A program made the translations under genes and the position numbers. From Membranipora membranacea (Eukaryota; Bryozoa; Gymnolaemata; Cheilostomatida; Membraniporidae), in NCBI GenBank assembly GCA_914767715.1, contig OU612067.1:25642162-25706161 (forward strand): a DNA stretch of 64,000 nucleotides, given 5' to 3'. The notes below the pieces were generated by a model. That model was not told the origin of the DNA, ran no database searches, and saw only the letters and a program-made list of their open reading frames with translations. Positions 48,501 to 57,754 of this stretch are shown in pieces (the stretch's first letter is position 1; every line of letters begins with the position of its first letter).

Positions 48501-49664
48501 GTTGTCCTCTCTCCAGTTTGGTACTTTTAACCCACGCCGGAAAAGAAAGATATGCTGAAAAGAGGGATATCTTAAAAACCGCTTTGATAAAAATTATTTT
48601 TGATTCAGAATCCGCAATATTGAAAACTCATTTGGACATAGTTTGGGAAATAAATTTAGTATTTGGATAGTCGACTATAGCATTTTCAGCCTGTTTTGCG
48701 GACAATTTGGCAGAATTTTTCAGGAGTTTCATCACTAAAATTAAGATAAATTAACATTCAAGCCTCTAATGATTTGGAAACCCTGTGTCACGGGGTTTTC
48801 AATGGTGCAGACTTTGAATCAAAAATCATTTTTATCCTAACATAAGCGGTTTTCAAGATAACCCTCTTTCAGCAGGTTTTTCCTATGCGGCGTGGGTTAA
48901 AAGTACCAAACTGGAGAGAGGACAACTCCAAATTGAGGCATAAATAAGAGCTCAGAAAACTGTCTATTGAGGTATGAGTCTATATTATGCTAAAGAGAAT
49001 GAGTATTTTTTGACGTGAATTAATTTGAATTAGTGAGATGTTGAGGGATTCCTCCTTCAAATACTTTATACACTTGGGGTAAGCTGTTTTAGAGAGTCAA
49101 AGTGGGGCATCCTTATTTAAGCCATGCAACATGTTTAAGGCTTCATCAGCTTTAAAGTCATCCTCTAACAAGCAAGTCTGTCTTGATTACATGCCCTGGA
49201 AGCCCGAATGCATCTCACGTGTTGGATGGTTTAATTTTCAACAACTCAGAATTTGTATATCTCATTGTACCAAAACATTCGCTAAATATAGCATTATCTG
49301 ACCTAACCTAAAGAGATGAGGGAGGCAACATATTAGAGATCAATTTGCCTTTGATCAACTCTCTATTGGGCTCTTTGGAATTGGACACCATCAAATTTGA
49401 CAGGCCCTAGCATGGAGTTATTATATAATAACTCTTTAGGCTCTAGTCACTCAAATTGGTACATTAGCTTAGGCCCCAGGCCTATTCACTTTTGCATGGT
49501 AAGTTAAAACTCACTCAACATTAGGATCGCCTCCATACTGCAGTAAAACTTTGGTGAGCTTGAGAGCATTATTTATGTGCATACCGACTACGATATGCAT
49601 AGCAGAGGCTCCATCTTCTAGGCTGTTAGGTGATGCTCTGCTAACACAAATCGTCTCCACTAAC
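33381..49664 (-). CDS. ankle1: ANKLE1-like ankyrin/LEM/GIY-YIG endonuclease gene
   Basis: Traced as 15 exons (minus strand): 49664-49515, 48308-48203, 47857-47706, 47173-47081, 43492-43326, 43028-41552, 41238-41025, 40646-40483, 40273-40040, 37765-37556, 37275-37094, 36307-36110, 35509-35403, 34669-34531, 33574-33381. All junctions are GT..AG with matching phases, and the sum gives about 1,261 codons to the TGA at 33381. Order: ankyrin repeats, long Ser/Pro-rich linker, LEM domain, GIY-YIG nuclease, as in vertebrate ANKLE1 and nematode LEM-3, which cleave DNA bridges at the midbody. The linker is much longer than in human ANKLE1 (615 aa). The first exon is not certain, and the 1,477-nt exon has a frame problem. 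Confidence 0.85.
33700..34290. mobile_element. Palindromic MITE in last ANKLE1-like intron
   Basis: Two inverted arms (about 33760-33945 and 34085-34245, with weaker similarity further out) share blocks such as CATTGTTTCTACACCTTCCAA and ATGAACAAAAAACCTGGATT, the left arm as the complement. The loop is about 140 bp. No coding content is visible; the ends are approximate. Confidence 0.6.
34531..34669 (-). CDS. ankle1: ANKLE1-like exon with GIY-YIG catalytic Glu region
   Basis: A 139-nt exon, phase 0 at its start and 1 at its end. The frame reads KRNKSEKTKQIVDIWKSDRG then VVSLHVFHNIKPVEAYTREA. The PVEAYTREA..D block carries the conserved glutamate of the GIY-YIG active site and is nearly identical to vertebrate ANKLE1. 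The acceptor is TTTCTAG and the donor GTATGTATT. Confidence 0.85.
35403..35509 (-). CDS. ankle1: ANKLE1-like exon with YIG motif
   Basis: A 107-nt exon reading ENNGEAFRVFLSSIFYIGKG then KKTRPYQHFIDAI. FYIGKG is the YIG half of the nuclease motif, and the arginine of TRPY is in the position of the catalytic Arg. The acceptor is TTTTAG and the donor GTAAGGGAG. Confidence 0.9.
36110..36307 (-). CDS. ankle1: ANKLE1-like exon with GIY half of nuclease motif
   Basis: A 198-nt exon reading SRELQQFMKGSVSHQ near its start and MSFTYLLLDPRTTKNLPARH near its end. TYLLLDP is the GIY-equivalent strand and carries the first catalytic Tyr. A helix of about 40 residues links it to the LEM domain. The frame stays open beyond the donor (GTGAGTGG), but the phase match to the next exon shows that it is spliced there. 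Confidence 0.85.
36786..37053. mobile_element. Small TIR MITE in intron next to LEM exon
   Basis: The termini AAGCCTTGTACCCACCAA and TTGATGGGTACCAGGCTT form imperfect inverted repeats, with TA on each outer side. The interior contains a perfect 14-bp hairpin, CACGAAAGTAGAAT / ATTCTACTTTCGTG, at about 36896-36925. It ends only about 40 bases from the donor of the LEM exon. Confidence 0.55.
37094..37275 (-). CDS. ankle1: ANKLE1-like LEM-domain exon
   Basis: A 182-nt exon (61 codons) consisting almost entirely of a LEM domain: YLSDVELHTELTQLGDVPG followed by the P-I-I-S-A-T-R-R-V-Y helix and LRLLKLRENP. The GxxPGPIxxxTRxxY core is the family signature. LEM domains typically bind BAF and thus link to chromatin or the nuclear envelope. 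Acceptor TTTCAG, donor GTAAGTGAG. Confidence 0.9.
37556..37765 (-). CDS. ankle1: ANKLE1-like linker exon before the LEM domain
   Basis: A 210-nt exon in phase with both neighbours: CVSVRESLICAGDGSVVEYL then LHTDLETDITLCETRYP. No named domain. Acceptor TTTACAG, donor GTAAGTTAT. The join to the exon ending at 40040 is inferred from phase only; an extra small exon between them cannot be excluded. Confidence 0.7.
38460..39304 (+). other. Intron stretch with a short plus-strand ORF and hydrophobic tail
   Basis: Within the 2.3-kb intron 37766-40039, the plus strand has a 68-codon frame (39098-39304) starting MSAQAALEEVILLHNGEASS and ending in a hydrophobic run, AGILIAITALCL, then HHIKLW. This could be a tail-anchored peptide or the last exon of a nested gene (the preceding TTTTTAG resembles an acceptor). 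No other supporting exon is found. The rest of the intron shows nothing clear. Confidence 0.25.
40040..41238 (-). CDS. ankle1: ANKLE1-like linker exons (three, acidic and Ser-rich)
   Basis: Three exons: 41238-41025 (SKSFGDTPITSRDLRAD ... DSQDNT), 40646-40483 (AARQSVSKDSGIESNVTSSV ... LL) and 40273-40040 (SVQQVALSSSPLPTEVEDLE ... EEEQDEDKLW). Phases match at every join. The region is low-complexity, rich in Ser, Asp and Glu, with an SDSDESF acidic patch; it is probably disordered and phosphorylated. The last part has a short helix, VEDLEAKLLRMNLEEI. Confidence 0.75.
41552..43028 (-). CDS. ankle1: ANKLE1-like large disordered exon with frame discontinuity
   Basis: A 1,477-nt Ser/Pro/Lys/Arg-rich exon. 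Its acceptor (TTGTAG, 43029) and donor (GTGAGTTAG) fit the neighbours. The first ~230 nt and the last ~880 nt share one frame, but between about 42800 and 42440 that frame has stops while another is open and looks coding (RRRLLRTNSTPSDMTPTSRQ). This needs two compensating indels, assembly errors, or unseen introns. A 30-nt coding repeat (SPANQRSQGS) occurs about four to five times at 42235-42365. The ANKLE1 linker has no known fold. Confidence 0.6.
43326..43492 (-). CDS. ankle1: ANKLE1-like linker exon
   Basis: A 167-nt exon reading PDSSCQIINAEGDTMKKSHD then QSPPTRDKTPHPPPRRSKSF. Basic and proline-rich, likely disordered. Acceptor CATACAG, donor GTGAGATTC; phases match 47081 on one side and 43028 on the other. 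The upstream intron contains the 58-bp minisatellite. Confidence 0.7.
43900..46955 (+). repeat. 58-bp minisatellite (about 52 copies) with higher-order structure
   Basis: A near-perfect tandem array fills most of the ANKLE1-like intron 43493-47080. The unit is 58 bp and contains GTACATACCCATATGTAC, a 7-bp stem with a CCCA loop, and a G-rich GGGGTGGGTC block. Units differ at a few dimorphic sites (CACGG/CAAGG, GGTGGG/GTTGGG, TAGTAC/TATTAC, ATCGG/ATTGG). A marked variant, AACCCATGG, recurs at 45769, 46001, 46233 and 46407, spaced 232, 232 and 174 bp. It is non-coding in all frames as far as I can judge. Confidence 0.95.
47081..47173 (-). CDS. ankle1: ANKLE1-like linker exon
   Basis: A 93-nt exon reading TMSQLNRAFVRNSFGSSVP then SYTPSPNEHNI. 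It begins with the C that completes the codon started (CG) at 47706 and ends with AG before the donor GTATATTAT. It contains an internal ATG, so an alternative start here is possible, but the phase match to the ankyrin exons supports one transcript. Confidence 0.65.
47706..47857 (-). CDS. ankle1: ANKLE1-like ankyrin exon 3 and acidic tail
   Basis: A 152-nt exon: EGRDARDYALKYCRTSCQSI completes the last ankyrin repeat, followed by an acidic stretch, DEETLSGSDEDHDKF. The donor is the weaker GTGACTACA. If the intron is retained, the next codon is TGA, which would give a short ankyrin-only protein. Confidence 0.75.
48203..48308 (-). CDS. ankle1: ANKLE1-like ankyrin exon 2
   Basis: A 106-nt exon encoding one ankyrin repeat: EDEEKLTPTHVAVIRGNAKV then LQLLLRNGGDPTKKDE. 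The TPTHVA and LLLxxGGDP signatures are intact (TPLHxA in the consensus). Acceptor TTGACAG, donor GTAATGACT. Confidence 0.85.
48463..48964. mobile_element. Palindromic MITE in ANKLE1-like intron
   Basis: A 502-bp element whose termini are GACAGTTTTCTGAGCTC and its inverse. The arms (about 160 bp each) are highly similar, including TCCTCTCTCCAGTTTGG. The loop of about 180 bp has no coding content. It lies between ankyrin exons 1 and 2. Confidence 0.75.
49515..49664 (-). CDS. ankle1: ANKLE1-like ankyrin exon 1 (first confident exon)
   Basis: A 150-nt exon: LVETICVSRASPNSLEDGAS then AMHIVVGMHINNALKLTKVL and a GGDPNV loop. SLEDGASAMHI corresponds to the LEDGAAAVHL region near the N-terminus of vertebrate ANKLE1. 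A tiny first exon is possible at 49745-49732 (ATGACCTCCCATAG, then GTATAT; intron 67 nt), which would give MTSHR before LVETI, but this is weak. About 25 N-terminal residues expected from the family are not located. Confidence 0.8.
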
Positions 49665-50087
49665 CTGATAATAAATCGGTATGAGTATCAGAGAGAGATT
49701 CATCAACTGCCTACTGGACAACTGAATATACCTATGGGAGGTCATGAACCCTAACCCTATGCAAGTTGATCATGTAACATTGGTAGTATCCAAATTGTAA
49801 GGCTAAATAACTTTCAATTTCTGGGGGGGTTTTTCAATTTGGAGGAGCGATGCTTTACTAAAGCAAATTGTCACTATCACATTTCTCAAAATTATCGCTC
49901 ACGTGGTGTTTTAATTTGACAAATTCGTTAAGATTTTTCCCAAAATGTAAGTCACTGTAGGTAGAGAAATAACTCTCTGTCTAAGCATGGCTTCCACCAT
50001 GATACCTCTGAAACCCGACGCATACAGATACAGTCCCCGTTGCAGTGATGGGAGGCCACAACAGGTAGTGTGAGCCTCACTAGGTTA

Positions 50088-52086
<1,999 letters not shown>

Positions 52087-52181
52087 CTTGATAAGTTTGA
52101 CGCTTCTAACTCCGCTGATCTGATTAAAGCCTATGTCTACCTTAACATCAGTCTCCTTATCGTTAATTTGATTATCGGCAC
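52087..52181 (-). pseudogene. tent4: TENT4-like exon with 1-nt deletion
   Basis: The acceptor TTTCTCTAG is followed by VPIIKLT in the expected phase 0. One base is then missing, and the correct frame resumes as DKETDVKVDIGFNQISGV and VRSVKLIK up to the donor GTATGAAAT. The exon is 95 nt where 96 are expected. The VKVDI strand carries the third catalytic Asp of the family. Confidence 0.8.
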
Positions 52182-52761
52182 CTAGAGAAACATCAGTAAC
52201 AACATGAGGAAGACAAGAAGAAAACATCAGAGACAACTGAACACCAGAATACCGCCAAACCAAAAAGCTGTTATTCTTATAGAAGTCGACTGTCCCAAGT
52301 GTTTGTTGTTTTCAGAGAAACAGAAACCAGCATTCATAGATGAGCATTATTGACATCATAAATCAGTTTGTGAGCTGTGAGACTAATTTATGGGCATTTT
52401 CAAAAATAAAAAATAAACATGTAATGCAACTATGCATGATTCATTAGAAATCAGCACATATTAGTTTCAGAAATCTTGTGGGATTCGGATTAGTGGCAAT
52501 GATGACATACATCAACATATTGCACATACTTTCGATAACCCAAATGTATTGTGAGTAAATGCATTCATCAGTAATTCCGTCTGTCAGGTAGAGAGTTTTA
52601 CTGATGACTGATACAACTTTGACGCTCAGTTGTTAGATGAAGGCATACAATTAATGAAAGAATTGTTGCTGCTCTAGTGTCAATATTATGGGGGCGAGAC
52701 AAATCTAGTTTCTTTTATCTATGTCGATCATCAAACGCACTTGGTCACTTTTAAATCTTAC

Positions 52762-52882
52762 CGAAGCTTTGTCTAACACCTTGTTAGTACTCTTCTCAGC
52801 GATTCCACATTTGACGAGTTCGTCCTCCAGAGTCCACAGAGGAAGGTTCGGCCATTTACCAAATACCATCAAATCGATGTCA
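52762..52882 (-). pseudogene. tent4: TENT4-like exon with catalytic DID motif
   Basis: A 121-nt exon: DIDLMVFGKWPNLPLWTLED then VKCGIAEKSTNKVLDKAS. SDIDLxVFGKW carries the two metal-binding aspartates of the polymerase. The frame is intact. Acceptor TTTTGTAG, donor GTAAGATTT. The preceding exon, expected to hold the GS motif, was not found in 52883-53806, which otherwise shows nothing recognisable. Confidence 0.85.
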
Positions 52883-53806
52883 CTACAAAATAAACAGTAA
52901 CATGATTTAGTCATTCCTATATCATTAACAAGACAAATCATGACCTAGTCCTATGTGTATATCCCACAGGCGTTTAGTATACTAGTATATTGAAGTGTTA
53001 CCGCTGTTGAAGACCTGTTATACAATCAGGGAATTTGGTGAGTGTTAACTGTATGATCCAAGTCCCTAGTACGATGATCAAGGGCCAACTCTGCATATGG
53101 TATCGATAGTTTGACTAGACTGCCCTGCGTAGCTTACCAGGTAGAGAAAACAATCATGAGCTCATGTTAACGTAACTCAGAATCATTATCATAAACTACT
53201 GGACAAGGTGGAATTTTCCTGTTGACAAATTTATCTGCACGAAACCCCCATGACGACATGACATGTTTCAACATACTCTAAAAATAGAATGCTTGATAAG
53301 GGATTTAAGTAATAGGCGTCATAAAGTGTACCTATCTCTGATGCTAAGAGCCATCGGTTAGGTAAGCTTGTTATGGTAGACACAATGTGCTACAAATGTG
53401 ACAAATTTATCAAAAGGCAAGCCTAAACATCAGTGATAACTACTGTTACGATGAGTCTGAGGGCCAACCCAAGCACTATGATTCTTACCAATAAGCCACC
53501 TTATATTACAATGGCAGTTGGTAAAATAAAGAAATCATGAGAAATTCAACAGTTTTCTCAGTAATGATCTATGATAAAACGCTAGGTAAAACATACCAAC
53601 CATATCAGCAGCCCTCTTAATCTTCATTATAAAAGTTATGGCCTTATTAGGCGTAAAACAATGTTTGAGCTACCAGGATTTCGTTATAAACTATTGAATT
53701 GACTCATTTCCAAAGCATACCGTTTTAGTGCTGCCTCATAAACACGTTTATAGAGTGTGCCACCAGCAGTCCATTCACAGACAGTGAAGAGATGATTCAT
53801 ACAAAC

Positions 53807-53930
53807 CTTAGCTTGGGGCCATAGTCCTTGTATAACACTTCGTATCCTATTCACCACTTGATTTCTCACGTGTTGCTCTGCAGGTGTCGGGCTCATGTAA
53901 TCTTAAAAATCTTTTATCTCTTCATCCAAA
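53807..53930 (-). pseudogene. tent4: TENT4-like exon with premature TAA
   Basis: The acceptor TTTTTTTTTAG is followed by CLDEEIKDF, then TAA, then DYMSPTPAEQHVRNQVVNRI and IRSVIQGLWPQAK before the donor GTTTGTATG. The family reads LHEEIxDFYxxMSP here, so the stop replaces the conserved Tyr (TAT/TAC to TAA, one base). The phase with exon 1 is correct. Confidence 0.85.
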
Positions 53931-54305
53931 CTAAAAAAAAAGAAATATACGTATATAAGAAAAGCCTAAAGACATTATGAATGGAATATTGCATAGGTAA
54001 GATGGGTAAATGAGCTAAAGGGACTCTCCCTCCCTCCCCCCCCCCCCAACACAGTAGATGAAGCTGTCAATGAAATCTTTAAATTGCAAAGCTCAACTTT
54101 CAGTCAAGGCCTAGTTGAGGTACTAGGCAAAATTTGATCTTATCATGAACGTGAAATAAAAGGCCAAAAGGCAAGACAGGTAAGAAAGGCCACGCTCTGT
54201 ACCACAAGGTCTAAGATGGACCCAGTTTAATAACTATGGTTTTAGCTACTACTTTCTTTCCCCAACAAAATTAATACAATAGACCAGTCAGTAGTTACAA
54301 ATAAG
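53931..54305. other. TENT4-like intron left of the retrotransposon
   Basis: No gene seen. It holds a C-rich tract (CCCTCCCTCC then poly-C, about 54029-54047). Confidence 0.4.
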
Positions 54306-54365
54306 ACAGCAATTTTCTGAGCTAGTCGATTCGACCGGCTTTATGAAGTTATGACCCATTATGGC

Positions 54366-55314
54366 TGAGGTAGTTTTGAGGCTATGCATAATATAGCGAG
54401 CCCAGTAACACTCATTATTGAGGGGACAACTCTTGCAAAACCAATATAAAGCTGTCTGCTAATATAATGGATGTATCATGGTTACTAATTCTGATGTGAA
54501 AAGGGTTATCTACCCTGATTTAAACTTGAACATATTACACCAATATTATGTAGACGGCTTCAACTTATATATATTTATCGCAGAATCAATCTCACAGACA
54601 TCATAAATATATATTCTATACACATTTAATCTTGGCAATTATCGACATGGAACATGGAACATGGAATATTAAAACGGCTGCACCGTCTTACAGTATTATC
54701 ACAGACAGTCTATCGCATTTCCAATATTATTCTCACCAAGTGCGTTTCAGTGTCAAGTCTGAATATTATAGTCAATACACCTCATATAGCTAAGGCTACA
54801 CAGATAAGGTTCCGGGTGCGTCCTGCTTAATCTGCTCAGAGGGCAAGGTCAGGGTACATCCAGCTTCGCAACGTATACTATCAGATGTAAATGCACCCGC
54901 TACAAGCTCCGCCTGTAAGCTACTCGCCACCAGTACGACCCTCAGTAAACAGCTCTGCTAGGTTGGCTTTGCCACCAGTACGACCCTCAGTAAACAGCTC
55001 TGCTAGGTTCGCTTAGCCACCAGTACGACCCTCAGTAAACAGCTCTGCTAGGTTGGCTTTGCCACCAGTACGACCCTCAGTAAACAGCTCTGCTAGGTTG
55101 GCTTTGCCACCCTTACGACCCTCAGTAAACAGCTCTGCTAGGTTGGCTTGGCCACCAGCACGACCCTCTCCAGGCTGAAGTTATATATCCAGGAGTTATC
55201 CTCTCTCGGCTCATTCATGGTGAGTTTGTTTCGCTAGATACAGCTAGCCTGAAAACCCAACCCTAGCCAGGTAACGGCCAGGTGTTCCACCCTTTTGATA
55301 TTTCCCGTACCACA
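54366..55314 (+). repeat. 5' LTR of Ty3/gypsy element
   Basis: 949 bp, starting TGAGGTAGTTTTGAGG and ending CGTACCACA. It contains five full 45-bp tandem units (54926-55150; GCCACCAGTACGACCCTCAG at the start of each) and a partial sixth. LTR2 has three. Otherwise the LTRs differ by scattered substitutions and small indels, so the insertion is not very recent. Confidence 0.9.
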
Positions 55315-55341
55315 GCCTTTGGCGTCCTCGGGTGGGCATAA

Positions 55342-56520
55342 TTACAAAGGTACGGAGGTTATCGTTGGAGCGGACTCGACGATACCCGCCCTCAGCCAGG
55401 TCGCTTATTCGAACAATCCACTACTGTCAGTTTGACGGACCTGTCAGCCAATTTATCAGCTTCCATTGAGTGGAATCATGGCGAGATGATGGCGGCCATG
55501 GAAAGAAATAAGGCACATACAAAAGAAATACAGGAATACATGGATAGAAGGATGACTGACCTGTCATCCATAGTATATGGGTTAGCTAGTGCTGACCATC
55601 AGCATCAGTCGTCGCCTATCCATAGAGAGCCTGACACCGTTTATCAGACTCTTGCACCTAGTTCTGCGAGTCAGCGTCCCGTGCCTGCTCCTAGGAGACG
55701 GCCATGTGAAATTCCAGTTGTTGACCTGCCAAGAAGAGCCAGAGCTTGTAAACCACTTGGCGACAAGCCTAAGTTTAATGGTTCTGGTGATCTCACCGTA
55801 TTCAAACTGTTGTTTGCTGAATGTGTAGAGCTAAACGGCTGGGAGGATGAGATGATCATCACTCTATGGCTTAAACAGCGCCTAACTGGTGCTGCTAAAG
55901 AGTGTATCCTCTATGAGCAGGTCTCAGATTCCAGGACAGTATTTAAAAAATTAGAGAACAGATATGGTAACCATTTATTGGGGCAAAAATATACAGTGTT
56001 GCTAGATAGCCGGAAAAAGGGGCAGCATGAGTCCGTCTCCGACCTAGCCAATGACATAAGGAAGATGGTAGAAGTTGTCTATCATGACTGTGACAAATTT
56101 ACAAGGGAGAAAATTACCATCAGTAATTTCATTCGCTCCTTGCCCAGTGTACATATCAAGTACGAGCTGAATCGGGAGTGCCCGAAAACTCTTGAGGAGG
56201 CCGTACAGAGAGCTGCCATCCATGATGTATGGTACGGTTATGACTCGCCCTTCAGGCGTAATCAGAGTCAAATATCTCAGCCTCCTAGATCCTCACCAGT
56301 TGTGGCACTGTCTACAATAGAGCAAAAGAATGTATCACCTCCTATCCCAACCGCTAGTACTCAACCAAGAATAACACGATAGTGTAAACACTGTGGTGCG
56401 GCTCATATGCCATACGTGTGTCAGCCTTGTCGACACTGTGGAGGCCCCCACTTTAACATAACACACATAACAAGTGTGAGCGAAAGGGAAACGGGTTGCC
56501 CATTCCCGGACAATCAATCA
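55342..56520 (+). pseudogene. gag: Gag of Ty3/gypsy element, interrupted
   Basis: The frame is open from 55342 but has no ATG until the HGEMMAAMERN region (about 55480), so initiation is unclear. A capsid-like domain is present (about 55765-56235, PKFNGSGDLTVFKLLFAECV). An in-frame TAG at 56380-56382 is followed in the same frame by a CCHC-type zinc knuckle (CKHCGAAHMPYVC) and the start of a second (CRHCGGPH) that is broken by a 1-nt shift near 56470. Particle assembly and RNA binding would be its role; this copy is decayed. Confidence 0.8.
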
Positions 56521-56554
56521 GGCAGTAATAGGGAATGGGACTCAGAAACATAAA

Positions 56555-57302
56555 CTGTCTGAAAAGCCAACCAAGGAATTATTGTATCAACATGGCTATG
56601 ATGTGACAAAAACTGATATGTTTGAGGTCACCTCACTGAAACCTGCTAACATTGTTAGAAGAGTTATACAGGTACTCACCTTGCCATATAGTGGACCAGC
56701 AAAGGTCACACAGTTCTGTATTCCTAGTATACATGATACTTCAAAGACTCGCTTAGTTGATCATGGTCTTGGTACTTCAGTATCTCAGCAGTGAGCTCAG
56801 TCTAAAAAGGTAAACATTGAACCGGCCATTGCTATGGTTAGTGAGATGGGATCTAAGCTAGCAGAATTAGAATTGGAGTCTAGCAACACAGGTCCATCTC
56901 AAGGTTATGTTATACCAGATAAGAGTGAATTACCTTCCGCAGAGTTATTGTATCAAAAAGGCTACGAAGTGACAAAAACTGATATGTTTGAGGTCACCTC
57001 ATTGAAACCTACTAATATTGTTAAAAGAGTAATACAGGTACTCACGTTGCCTTATAGTGGTCACCAGGTTTCATGTACCCAGTAGGAACGACTCTTCAAG
57101 TAGACGATTAGTGGATCCTGATATGGATAACCCAGTAGTTCAGCAGTACGCTCCGTCTGACAAAATAAACATCGAACCGGCCATTGCTATGGTTAGTGAG
57201 ATGGGATCTAAGCTAGCAGAATTTGAATTGGAGTCTAGCAACACAGGTCCATCTCCAGGTTATGTTATACCAGATAAGATTGATTTACATGCATCAGGTT
57301 AA
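56555..57302 (+). repeat. Tandemly duplicated linker between gag and protease
   Basis: A segment of about 360 bp is present about two and a half times. The blocks coding YDVTKTDMFEVTSLKP (56600 and 56965) and PAIAMVSEMGSKLAE (56820 and 57178) alternate. Frames differ between copies because of small indels. The function of this linker is unknown. Confidence 0.7.
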
Positions 57303-57399
57303 ACTCTTGAAAAAGAGGAGACAACTCTGAACTTATTATTAGAAGTATTACCATATCAGCAATCAGATCCTTCTGATGATCAATTAATCGATGTAAGCA

Positions 57400-57753
57400 G
57401 AATACGTCGATCAGATCTATACTCACCTTATGTACCGGTTGAGGTAAATAGGTACAAAACTGTGTTTTTGCTTGACACGGGTGCTACCACCTCCATATTG
57501 AGTAAAGTACATGCTATCAAGCTAGGTATCCTAGATGGTCAGTGTGAACCTGGAAAACCGAAGGGTAAAACTGTCAGTCCTATATCTTGTTATGGCCAGC
57601 ATGAGGTGAATGTCAAGTTGGGCAGTGAAAACTTGGTAGGACTTATGGAGGTGGCTGACATTACTGAAAATGGTTTCATTGGCATGGATTTTCTGGTGGC
57701 ATCTGCATGTGTACTGGACCTTAATGAAATGAACCTCAGCAATCTATATCTCT
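57400..57753 (+). pseudogene. pro: Retropepsin-like protease of Ty3/gypsy element
   Basis: The frame reads FLLDTGATTSILSKVHAIKL and later GFIGMDFLVASACVLDL. DTGA is the aspartic protease active site and IGMDFL the C-terminal ILG-like strand. It ends at TAG 57753-57755; the polyprotein continues in another frame, so a frameshift separates it from RT. Confidence 0.8.
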
Positions 57754-57754
57754 A

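Noticed and set aside
53903-53905. TAA as a recoded tyrosine (alternative genetic code)
   Set aside because: TAA, TAG and TGA act as normal stops for other frames here, and the same locus has a frameshift and missing exons, so pseudogene decay is simpler.
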